A stretch of DNA of 21,010 bases from Russula earlei (lineage: Eukaryota > Basidiomycota > Agaricomycetes > Russulales > Russulaceae), in contig JAGFNK010000816.1 in the NCBI GenBank assembly GCA_025769875.1, positions 1 to 21,010 on the forward strand, given 5' to 3'. Numbering within the stretch: the first letter of the stretch is position 1; each line of letters begins with the position of its first letter. Below are positions 1-8,217 of this stretch, in pieces. The notes beneath the pieces were generated by a model that saw only the letters and a list, made by a program, of their open reading frames with translations, searched no databases and was not told the origin of the DNA. Position numbers and translations under genes: made by a program.

Positions 1-438
1 CCTCCCTCTCATTCCAGGCTGTCCACCAACCACGCACCACAAGCCACCTCATGTGCAACATCAAGACCTCAATCACATTGCCCAGCCCTTGCCACTGACC
101 ACACGTGCACACCATGCCTCCACACACTAGACGTGTTTGCATCCCAAGTCTTTCATCATGGCCTCAACTGCCTCACCCAGTCTCGATTCTCATTCATGCC
201 TATCTCTCCCTTTCATGCCTTTCATCTCTAGTACCTTCTCTCCTGTATATAAACTGCTTAGCTGCAGAGTTCCAGAAGTAGAGAATAAGACCCCTCCTTG
301 CAACCCACTCCTCTCTGCCTACAAAAAACAAGAAGCATCACCAGTTGCGCGGACCACTTGCTCTACTCTCTCCCCCTCTCCTCTCTCTTTCCTTGGACCA
401 GTCAGCATTACAATCTCACATGCACATCCCCAGACTCA
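1..438. other. Intergenic DNA, no gene recognised
   Basis: This stretch is rich in CT and CA and holds short open frames with no recognisable domain. A TATA-like run (TATATAAAC) lies at about 246-254 on the plus strand, but nothing downstream looks like a gene in that direction. The MAP kinase relic on the minus strand ends just to its right, so this may be DNA that replaced the lost 3' third of that gene. No repeat boundary was found. Confidence 0.4.
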
Positions 439-1536
439 CTACATCACATGTGGAAACATTTGCACAAATGTCACACATGGCCTGATGGGGAGCAAGTGGA
501 TGTAATCTTGTGGCTGTTGGTTTGGGCAATCAGTTTGAGCACAGGTAACATGGGCATTGAGACAACGTACCCTAGGTGTTCCAAGGTAATGCAGGATCTG
601 ATTCAATTGATCGACATAGCTGTCCAAACCATTAGGCATTGTAAGCAAAAGTTGAGGAGCACTGCCCTCACTCTTTCCCTTTAAAGATGGGCTTACCAGC
701 CAAAAGCTCATCCAAAATACACCCAACAGACCATATGTTGATGGTGGAGGCCTACCAAAAAAGAACACAGAAGAAGGAGGAGAAAATAAGCCTAACCTCA
801 CAAGCGGACAGTGAAACTGGGTGCTGCCTGAGACGCACATAGTTTGCAAAGCTGAGCATGAGCTCTGGTGCACAGTACCACTATGTCATGACATACTCAG
901 TCATGAAGCCCTGCTTCTGTGCCTGATTGAACCCACATGCAAGACCAAAGTCACAAATCTTGAGCTTGCAGTCCACATTCACAAGCAGATTTCCCACCTT
1001 GAGGTTGCAGTGCAGCATGTTGGCCACGATTCAGGCTGCACAGCATCTGATAGATGAAGGATTGAAAGTGTGCATTCTACAGGGGTTGGCCAGAACGGAT
1101 CTGTCTAGAGGGAAAGTTCAGTTTTGCTGTGAAGGTGTGATCAAGTGATCAAAGCACAATGGCATGGAGGTTGGCCTCCATGAGCTCTTTGTATAGATAC
1201 ACTTCATCAAAGTTCCCATCTGGGCCAAAGAGGATGTCCATGTCATACAGCCAAGTGATCTACGCCCAACCGACAGGACAAGGTTGGCACACCCATGAGG
1301 AAACCATTTAAGAAAAGAAAAGGCAGTTGAGCATGTCATCCAGTTACCATGGCACAAGCATAGATAAACAGTAAAAAGGTAAAAACACCTATGTTCTTGG
1401 TGGAAGTGATGCAACAGCCTTGACAATTAGATGTAATTGTGTCAACAGGGATGAAAAAGTCATTGTTCCAAGGCGTGGTGATTGTGTCAAAAGTGAAGTC
1501 CATCAGTTCACCAGGTTGGCCTGCAACACCAAACAT
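439..1536 (-). pseudogene. Slt2/Mpk1-class MAP kinase pseudogene, intron-containing
   Basis: The minus strand translates piecewise into a MAP kinase of the cell-wall-integrity (Slt2/Mpk1) class. Visible blocks, in order: LYDMDILFGPDGNF...HAI (1259-1158); IRSGQPL, HFQSFIYQ, the catalytic-loop region, KICDFGLA and the activation-loop TEY (1100-839, TEY at 893-901); INIWSVGCILDELLAGKP (751-672); YVDQLNQILHYLGTP (619-571); QDYIHLLPI (513 on). Between them lie GT-AG introns at 1157-1101, 838-752, 671-620 and probably 570-514, sized 52-87 bp, with reading phase restored across the first three. It is dead: TAG at 1077-1079 and 881-883, a frameshifting loss near 1021-1030, HRD changed to HCN (1004-1012), about a dozen residues missing before QDYI, and no C-terminal lobe. 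Upstream (1260-1536) only a vague N-lobe remains. Retained introns argue for a segmental copy rather than a retrocopy. Confidence 0.88.
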
Positions 1537-2057
1537 GAAAATTGGTGGTTGCTCCAGGATGTAGGTTTGTCATGATCTACCCCCTTGATGGTTTGTCACC
1601 AACCTGTTCTGTTATTGTTCTCCTCTGTCACCCTTGTCCCTTTGGTTACTGTTTCATCCCTTGATATTGATTGACAGCTGTCACTCTACTCCCTTATGTT
1701 TCACTTGTCATTGATCTCCTTTTTGCTATTGGTTCACCTTTTATCTATTGTTCCGCATATAGTACTGTACAGCCTCACTACATACAGTACTTAAGCGCCT
1801 GTAGAAGCTGGGGAATGCCCCAAGCTTAGCTTTGTCCCATTTCCTGTTGCATACCTTTGCCCTGTAAAACTGTCTCTCAATCACAACTTGTGTTGTGCTG
1901 GCTTACACTCTGTTTGACCTGAGCTCATCGCAAGGAACCTTTGTGTTCCTCTTCCTCCTCTGCTTCTCTATCATCATCCTCCTCTTCTGTGAAACCAGAA
2001 GATTGACTCTGTCTGTGGACTGAGTCATTGTCTGACTCAATCTTGAGACGCTAAACC

Positions 2058-3607
2058 TGTTGTGATCTACCCTCCTGATGGTTCGTCCATAATCCCTTTT
2101 GTTATTGTTCTCCCTTATCACCCTCGTTCCCTTGGCTACCATTTTATCCCTTGATGTTGATGGTCTCTATTGTTTCATCTATTGTGTTTCACTTATTGTG
2201 TTTCACCTATTGTTGAGTTACTTTTGCTATTTGACTTACCTTTATCTATTGTTCTGCTTATGGTACTGTACAGCCCCGCTACATACAGTATTTAAGTGCC
2301 TGTAGAAGCTGGGGAATGCCCCAAGCTTAGCTTTGTCCCATTTCCTGTCGCATCCCTTGCCCTGTACTCTCTCAAATCACAACTTTGCTTGTCCTGGCCT
2401 ACACTTTGCTTGACCTAAGCACACCTCAAGGAACCTTTGTGTTCCTCTTCCTCCTCTGTGTCATGAACCATTCTTTGGAGAGGGCCCTTGAAGGACCCTT
2501 CCTTATAGGAGGAAACCCAGCCTCCATGGTGTCACCCTGTTCACACGAGCAAAAGGGGTGAGTAGAGGTGTCCACAATATCGCGCGTGCATTGTTGCACG
2601 AGCGATTCTCGGCACAATCGACATACAGCAAGCCCCACTTAATGGCAACCCTTCTAACAGTAAAGGACAGTATTAGGGCCCTTCTAGGGACCCTTCAGGA
2701 CAACTCTAGGTGCTCTACAATGGGTACTAACCTGGTATCAAAGACTCTACAAAGTGTTATTAGACCAACTCTAATAACTGAAGAATGAACTATAAGGCAA
2801 TACTAAGGACCTTAATAGAAGTATTAGGGTCGACTCTAAGGACCCTAATAGAGCTATATAAGGGCCTTATAAGATAACACTATTCCCTAACCAAACCCCA
2901 AGTCCTCAAATGACCGGCCCTAAACTAACTAACAGGAAATGAATCAGGCGCTCACACGTGCACTAGAACAGCAAACACATGGACAATGAAAGCTCTTACT
3001 CAGCAGCTTACTGAGCATGACTGAGCATGCTCAGTAAGCGCACTCCGACTTCTTACTCAGCACTCTATTATGCTTGATAACAAGGTTATGACTTGTTCTC
3101 CTTTTAGCAGTTCTCTTGTAGTATATAAGCGCTCAATAAAGTAGCGGACAGTCCTCAGACTGTCCATTTGTTTACGGCACTCTCCACTCCTGGGATACTC
3201 CTTTAAGGACCGTCCCCTTGTGACTATCCTGGCCTCTTCCCTGCATGACTGCTCTACTCTCACGGTAACAGTGCCTCTCTGGTATCTGTTACTACTCTGG
3301 ACTTTACTTCTGGCCCACGCCGTCTTGGACATCTATCGACTCATCTTCAAGCTTATCCCTTGCTCTTGAACTGGATAGTTCAATAGTGAGTCTTGACACT
3401 CTGCCTCTCTCTCACCATCCTCCTCTTCTGTGAAACCAGGAGATTGACTCTGTCTGCAGACTGAGTCATTATCTGACTCAGCCTTGAGACGCTAAACCTT
3501 TGACCCAGTCTCCTTGAGCCGGCCCCACTGAACCCTTGAACCAAGTCACAGGGACTTGGCCCCATTGAAACTTGAGCTAATGCTCTTACGGCCATGACGC
3601 CGTAACA
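2058..3607 (+). repeat. Solo LTR C2, same family, inserted in C1
   Basis: A second copy of the C family, about 605 bp without its own insertion (2058-2458 plus 3404-3607). It starts TGTTGTGATC and ends GCCGTAACA. It is flanked by AAACC at 2053-2057 and 3608-3612, a perfect 5-bp target duplication made from C1 sequence. It aligns with C1 along its whole length: both carry the CATACAGTA...TTAAG block, the AAGCTGGGGAATGCCCCAAG block, and a tail with GGCCCCACTGAACCCTTGAA. C2 is split by LTR A1. The apparent tandem duplications at 1568/2058 and about 3500/3613 are explained by this nesting. Confidence 0.9.
2459..3398 (+). repeat. Solo LTR A1 (940 bp) inserted in C2
   Basis: A 940-bp solo LTR starting TGTCATGAACC and ending GTGAGTCTTGACA, with CTCTG target duplications at 2454-2458 and 3399-3403. 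A TATA box (TATATAAG, 3122-3129) sets the plus orientation. It contains an inverted repeat, CTTACTGAGCATG and its reverse complement (about 3008-3039), and ATTAGGGTC...GACCCTAAT with 9-bp arms. Both are also present in copy A2. The close relative A2 (6734-7695) lies 3.3 kb away in the opposite direction; LTR B is a more distant member. The short open frame at 3057-3332 (minus) lies wholly in the LTR and is also seen in A2; it is probably not a gene. Confidence 0.92.
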
Positions 3608-3724
3608 AAACCCTTGATCCAGTCTGTTTGAGCTGGCCCCACTGAACCCTTGAACCATCACAGGGACTTGGCCCCACTGAACCCTGAGCTAACACTCTAA
3701 CAGCCACAATGCCATAACAAGGTT

Positions 3725-4088
3725 GCTGGTCCTTCCATCAAAACTGCATTCATGAAATTGGGTGGAGCCATCACCCCCCTATTCTGTGGCACAGATGTTT
3801 CTCCATCATTGTCGAGAGCATGGCCCTTGCTGCATCAGCCATCTTCTTCAGCCTGAGACGTGTACAAAAGATGGCACATGTGCAATGGAACAGGCACTGA
3901 GGAGTGCACTTTAGCTATGGGGCCATAACTAGGAAGCAGTGAGAGGTGATACATCTGGGAGAGGTGGTCAGCCCTGTGTGCACTGTGTAAGGGGGAAAGG
4001 TTGAAGGACAAGGGGTCAGCAAGGAATGTACGACATAGAGAGCCTCATCAAATGAATGAGAGACAACATTGTGCTTGTGCTTGAGAAA
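3725..4088. other. Old flank of the LTR nest, unassigned
   Basis: This is the other side of the empty site of LTR C1. With the nest removed and one AGGTT kept, a minus-strand frame stays open from about 3835 across the site into 1562-1337 (around 110 codons) without matching any family I recognise. A second minus open frame (3915-4154) runs into LTR D and is also unrecognised. It may be 5' sequence of the MAP kinase locus or another relic. Confidence 0.35.
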
Positions 4089-4433
4089 TGTTAAGATCTG
4101 ACTGATCTTATTACCAACTCTTAGTGAAAGAGTTGCTTGATATAGTTCAAGCACTAGACTTCGAATCCTTTGATATTATCTCAGGAAGAGTGGATGTAAG
4201 AGAAGAGAAGGGCCTCTTTCACTTAGAGCGAAGACTATTGACCTTTTAGAGAGTTTTGACAAGATGGTTATTTCTTGTAAGAGAGTAAGTCGAGCGTAAG
4301 GCTCGACTCTTGGTATGTCTGAGTATTTATATGATATCTCAATAATGGCTGATCCAATTCATATGAGACTTGGAGAGCAGAGATCTGAGAACCAGTAGTA
4401 TCCGAAAACATAGGGTGCAATTCGGGAGTGTCA
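4089..4433 (-). repeat. Solo LTR D, related in layout to the gypsy LTR below
   Basis: A candidate 345-bp solo LTR, minus orientation, reading TGACACTCCC to CAGATCTTAACA on that strand. AGAAA precedes it at 4084-4088; GAAA follows immediately, so the target duplication is imperfect by one base at the right edge. On the minus strand it has a TATA box (CATATAAAT, 4333-4325), then 30 nt later GCTCGACTTA (4295-4286). It also has two hairpins near its end: TGCTTGA/TCAAGCA (4134-4153) and AACTCTT/AAGAGTT (4116-4134). The full-length gypsy LTR has TATA, GCTCGACTTA at 29 nt, and TGCTTG/CAAGCA in the same order. Exact right boundary is uncertain. Confidence 0.65.
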
Positions 4434-4435
4434 GA

Positions 4436-4457
4436 AATGACTCACATGTGAGTCATT
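4436..4457. repeat. Perfect 22-bp palindrome with paired TGACTCA sites
   Basis: The half-site AATGACTCACA is followed directly by its exact reverse complement. Each arm contains TGACTCA, the bZIP (Gcn4/AP-1 type) binding core, and the centre CACATGTG is an E-box. It lies 2 bp beyond the right end of LTR D. Function is unknown; it could also be a chance or replication-derived palindrome. Confidence 0.6.
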
Positions 4458-4481
4458 CTTTCCTAGTATCTGTCATCAAGA

Positions 4482-4565
4482 AGTAAGCAATCAGTAAGCA
4501 ATCAGTAAGCAATCAGTAAGCAAGCCAGTAAGCAATCACTAAGCAATCACTAAGCAACAGTAAGA
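4482..4565 (+). repeat. 11-bp tandem repeat (AAGCAATCAGT)
   Basis: About seven units of an 11-base motif close to AAGCAATCAGT. The first three are nearly perfect; later ones drift (AAGCAAGCCAGT, AAGCAATCACT, AAGCAACAGT). Looser GTAAGCA copies continue to about 4615. This is a minisatellite; no coding frame is implied. Confidence 0.85.
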
Positions 4566-5433
4566 AGGATGAGTAAGCAACAGTAAGCAGGGATGAGTCA
4601 CCAAGACATAGGTAAGCAGACAAGAACATGAGAATCCTAACAAGAAAGTTGGCAAGCAGCTTCATGCAAAAGCCAGCCATGAGCCGGTAAGCAGTGATAT
4701 GGCAGCACCCAGCTCAGTGGCACTCTGCCTTGGTCTTGCATTCCATGGTGCTCTTATGCTTGCGCATGTGCACACCTGTGTCCATCTTGTAGCCATGGAT
4801 CTCATCATCTTCACCTTGTTCTGCAGGGAGGGGGCAGGGAGGGGGGTCGGATGGGAACTCAATGAGCTCATCTTTGATGAGTCTTTGAGGTATGCTGGGT
4901 AGCAGTGGCTTTGAGAGCTCTAGTAGGGTTGGGGTGGGGGGAGATGATTAACAGATCTTGGCAAGATGAAGGAAGGCTTGCAGGCAAGAGCAAGGTGTGG
5001 TGGGGATTGGCAGACAACTCTCCAAATCAAGCTACATACCCAAATCTGGTGAAGCAGAGTGGCAGACAACTCTCCAAATTGAGCAACCATATCCAAATGT
5101 AGCACTTCAAACATCCAAATCTGGCAATCAAAATGGCTCAAAATGGCTTGTGCTGTTTCAAGTGGCTTGAAGCTGCAAGCCATTGAACAGCTTGGCTCGG
5201 CTCAAATATGGCTCCGGCTTGGCTCAAAACTGTTTCAAGCCAAGCTGGTGACAGCACTAACTAAAGTCATTACTTATGTAATATAATGTGTGGCAGAAAC
5301 AGAGCCTACTCAGCATTTGTAATATTTTACTTTTATTGTCCACTGAGTTGACTATAAGCAGAGTCAACTTATCCCTTCCTGCCCATTGTGTCAGTTGAGG
5401 AAAGAGGAAAGGGGAGGCGAGATAGGATGAGAA
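4566..5433. other. Unassigned DNA with short repeats
   Basis: No convincing gene. The only notable structures are a 19-bp direct repeat (GGCAGACAACTCTCCAAAT at 5009-5027 and 5061-5079) and, at about 5150-5250, a cluster of GGCTTG/GGCTCGGCTC words in both orientations. Around 4690-4830 the minus strand keeps a moderately open, Cys/His-containing reading between AG- and GT-like sites, but no family is recognised. The right edge (GAGAA, 5429-5433) is the flank of the copia-1 LTR. Confidence 0.4.
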
Positions 5434-5679
5434 TGTTGGAGCTATAGAATAAGAGCTCAGTCTTGTGTGTAAAAGACTGTATTCAGGTTAGTGTGCTAAC
5501 CTATAGAATAAGAGCTATGTACAGTATTAGCTTTAAAGGAGTGTAAAGAAATTGTAGTACTGACCTCAGTCTTGTGTGTAAAAGACTGAGGGAAAACGAA
5601 CGATAACTAAATTCAAATTATTTACACGTACGGTCTGGGTTGTCCGTTCACGCAGCACTTAGTGGCTGCATGTCCAACA
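5434..5679 (-). repeat. 3' LTR of copia-1
   Basis: 246 bp bounded by TGTTGGA (5434) and TCCAACA (5673-5679), the 7-bp inverted termini typical of copia LTRs. On the minus strand it follows the pol stop codon by a few bases and a purine-rich tract. Inside are two copies of CTCAGTCTTGTGTGTAAAAG (5457 and 5567) and of CTATAGAATAAGAGCT (5442 and 5501). The outer flank is GAGAA; the partner duplication is lost with the 5' end. Confidence 0.82.
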
Positions 5680-5695
5680 CACCCCCTCAGCCCAA
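5680..5695 (-). promoter_or_regulatory. Polypurine tract of copia-1
   Basis: On the minus strand GGGCTGAGGGGGTG directly precedes the LTR start TGTTGGAC. It is purine-rich apart from three bases and sits where plus-strand DNA synthesis of an LTR element is primed. The TGA pol stop (5687-5689) lies inside it. Confidence 0.6.
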
Positions 5696-5755
5696 GTGGC
5701 ACGCATTCTCTCCCATTTCCATCATGAGACCTTTGTGCTTCTCGCAGCTGGGACC

Positions 5756-6582
5756 TGTCAAGACACGTACTGCTGATCACTAAGGACTCAGGAGCAGGTG
5801 GGCAAGGGTCGGAACAGATGGTACGTGGTGAAGGCGGCGTTGAACAGGAGGACGAGCCAAACGACGAGGAGGTACCAGATGGGGACTGGTAGGTGTTGCA
5901 AGAGGCAGAGGTGAAGGCTAGAGGCCAGTGCAGCGAAGGGCTTTAAACAAGGCGGTCGTTGAAGAGTACCTTGAAGACGAGGGAGGCTTTAGACTGAGCG
6001 GTCGCAGGGGAGTACCCAGGAAGATGAGAGTATCACAAATGGACAGTCTGACGACTGCCATGCTTCATTGGGGCTTATATACAGTGTACAGGGTCGATTA
6101 CAAAGACCTGGGACTATTCTAGACTCTTTGGTACCATCCAATAGGACTACAGAGGCATAAACTTGCTTGTGTCAAGTTTCAGGCTTACTGAGCGCATTAC
6201 TGATCATTGTGGAGCGATGACATCATTATGATGTCACTGTGGAGCGCTTAGTGAGCCTATGAGGTCACTGTGGAGTCGCTCAGTCAGCTATGATGTCATT
6301 GGAGCCTGGATGATGTCAGATGATTTATGCAACAGTTTCTAAGAGTTTGTGCCACTGTTTCGGGTCCTTGGTGGCTGGGTGGCCATGTGGCTGCCACGCG
6401 ATGATTACCCGATTAGGAAACGGGTGCCTGGTCGAGTTATAGTGCCTTTGCAATAGCGATATCTTGTACTGCAGGGGGAATAGCCCAGAAAACGGAAGGG
6501 AGTTGGTAATGCAAAATGAGAGAGGTCTCTCTTGAGTGAAATAGGACCATCTATGGTCAGGACTTGGCCTTGGTTCGTAACA
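5756..6582 (-). repeat. Solo LTR B (827 bp) in copia-1
   Basis: On the minus strand it reads TGTTACGAACC to GTGTCTTGACA, flanked on both sides by GGACC on the plus strand (5751-5755, 6583-6587), a perfect target duplication. It shares termini and a middle block around CAGACTGTCCATTTGT and CCTGGGTACTCC with LTRs A1/A2, so it is a diverged member of that family. A TATA-like TATATAAG lies upstream of this block (about 6075-6082). It split the last codons of copia-1 RNase H. Short open frames within it are not genes. Confidence 0.88.
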
Positions 6583-6733
6583 GGACCCTTTTTCAATACA
6601 TTGGCTACTGGCTCTTCTGATGGAGTGTAGGCAAGATTGGTCCCCTGCAAGTCGACATTCTGCTGCAAGATAATGGTGTTGCACCTCGGTGTGTTCTGGT
6701 GCAGTCGTGGAACTTGGGGTTCCTGGTAATGGC

Positions 6734-7695
6734 TGTCAAGACTCACTGTTGAACTATCCAGTTCAAGAGCGAGGGATAAGCTCGAAGACGAGTCGATAGA
6801 CATCCAAGACGGCGTGGGCCAAGAGTAAAGTCCAGAGTAGTAACAAGTACCAGAGAGGCACGGTTACCGTGAGAGTAGGGCAATCACGCAGAGAAGAGGC
6901 CAGGATAGTCACAAGGGGACGGTCCTTAAAGGAGTATCCCAGGAATGGAGAGTGCCGTAAACAAATGGACAGTCTGAGGACTGTCCGCTACTTTATTGAG
7001 CGCTTATATACTACAAGAGAACTGCTAAATAGGGAACAAGTCATAACCTTGTTATCAAGCACAATAGAGTGATGAGTAAGAAGTTGGAGGACGCTTACTG
7101 AGCATGCTCGGTCATGCTCAGTAAGCTGCTGAGTAAGAAGGATCCTCTTGATGAGTAAGAGCTTCCCTTGTCCACGTGTTCACTGCTTTAGTGCACGTGC
7201 GAGCACCTGATTCATTTCTTGTTAGTTAGTTTAGGGCCAGTCATTTGAGGACTTGTAGTTTGGTTAGGGGATAGTGTTATCTTATAAGGCCCTTATATAG
7301 TTCTATTAGGGTCCTTAGAGTCGACCCTAATACTTCTATTAAGGTCCTTAGTATTGCCTTATAGTCCGTTCTATAGTTATTAGAGTTGGTCTAATAACAC
7401 GTTGTAGGGCCTTTGATACTAGTTTAGTGCCTATTGTAGAGCTCCTAGGGTCGTTCCAAAGGGTCCTTAGGAAGGCCCTAATACTGTCTTTTGTTACTAG
7501 AAGGGTTGCCTTTAAGTGGGGCTTGCTGTATGTCGATTGTGCCAAGAATCGCTCACGCAACAATGCATGCGCGATATTGTGGACACCTCTACTCACCCCT
7601 TTTGCTTGTGTGAACAGGGTGACACCATGGAGGCTGGGTTTCCTCCTATAAGGAAGGGTCCTTCAAGGGCCCTCTCCGGAGAATGGTTCATGACA
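6734..7695 (-). repeat. Solo LTR A2 (962 bp), inverted copy of A1
   Basis: On the minus strand it starts TGTCATGAACC and ends GTGAGTCTTGACA, like A1. ATGGC flanks it at 6729-6733 and 7696-7700, a perfect target duplication. It is about 90% like A1 over the parts compared by eye, with the same internal inverted repeats and TATA box. It inserted between the DNQ motif and the following conserved RNase H block of copia-1. Together with A1 it forms a 3.3-kb-spaced inverted repeat of nearly 1 kb. Confidence 0.92.
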
Positions 7696-8217
7696 ATGGC
7701 GATGGTCGGCTGGTTGTCAACATGAACATGAGGGATTGTGAGGAGATGGGTCTCTTGGCCCAATCTGGTGAGTGGTTGCCTCAGCCTGGTGGCTTCCTCG
7801 GCGGCGCGTGCGCCCGCAGTGTGCTCTGCCTTGGTGCTCAAGGGTGCAACCGGGGCTTGCTTCTTTTGGGTCCAGTTTATGGCCTCACCTGTCAACATGA
7901 AGATGAAGTCCAGAATGGGCTTTGCTGGTCCAATCGGGGTCGACGTGTCCGACCAAGATTGGCTGGATGCCAGAGTCACGCTGGAAGGTTGGGCAGTGGG
8001 TGCTCGTACCTCGGGCGTACTGGGTCGCACGTTTGCACGTGCATTGGTGGTTATTTCCTGGGCACGCTTTCAAGAAGGTCTCGTCCATCAGTTCTCCATT
8101 TAGGTGGGTGGACTTGTTGTCCATCTGATGGACTGCTAGACTCCTTTCTGTGGTGAGGGCCAGGGTGCAAGGGGGTGCCTGTATTCTGGCAGCACGATTT
8201 CGTCAAGGTCGTTGTCC

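Larger units (their letters stand above)
1568..3719 (+). repeat. Solo LTR C1 (outermost of a three-level nest)
   Basis: A solo LTR of about 597 bp once inner insertions are removed: 1568-2057 plus 3613-3719. It begins TGTCATGATC and ends CCATAACA. The 5 bp on each side are identical (AGGTT at 1563-1567 and 3720-3724), a perfect target duplication. It is split after GCTAAACC by LTR C2. No internal retroelement sequence remains, so it was left by LTR-LTR recombination. Orientation is inferred from its TGTCATGA start, which resembles LTR A1. Its target is DNA upstream of, or inside, the MAP kinase relic. The family is not identifiable from the LTR alone; a Ty3/gypsy origin is likely. Confidence 0.9.
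5687..8217 (-). pseudogene. pol: Copia-1 RT and RNase H relic
   Basis: The minus strand encodes copia-type reverse transcriptase and RNase H fragments. Near 8124-8050: VHQMDNKSTHLNGELMDETF, the start of the RT palm. From about 7910: a FMLTGEAINWTQKKQ strand, PLSTKAEHTAGARAAEEATR helix, and HVDNQPTIAI (to 7697). LTR A2 follows. Coding resumes at 6733 (NPKFHD, then after a frameshift the YTPSEEPVANVLKKG block ending at 6583). LTR B follows. The last 23 codons (EKHKGLM...HLG) end at TGA 5687-5689. Most of the RT between HLNGEL and RNase H, including YVDD, is deleted. Not functional. Confidence 0.85.

Noticed and set aside
2640..2960. Many CCCTAA/TTAGGG words in LTR A1 (and A2), recalling fungal telomere repeats
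   Set aside because: They are scattered, degenerate and lie inside an LTR with clear ends and target duplications; there is no head-to-tail array.
3057..3332. 91-codon minus ORF with a near-copy at 6869-7072, suggesting a conserved small gene
   Set aside because: Both lie wholly inside LTRs A1 and A2 and simply reflect LTR sequence identity.
1568..3719. Tandem duplication of about 490 bp plus a separate 110-bp tandem repeat
   Set aside because: Both are explained exactly by nested insertion of LTR C2 into C1 with an AAACC target duplication.
4699..4902. 67-codon plus ORF with a hydrophobic N-terminus
   Set aside because: Composition alone; no motif, no gene context, and the opposite strand is equally open.
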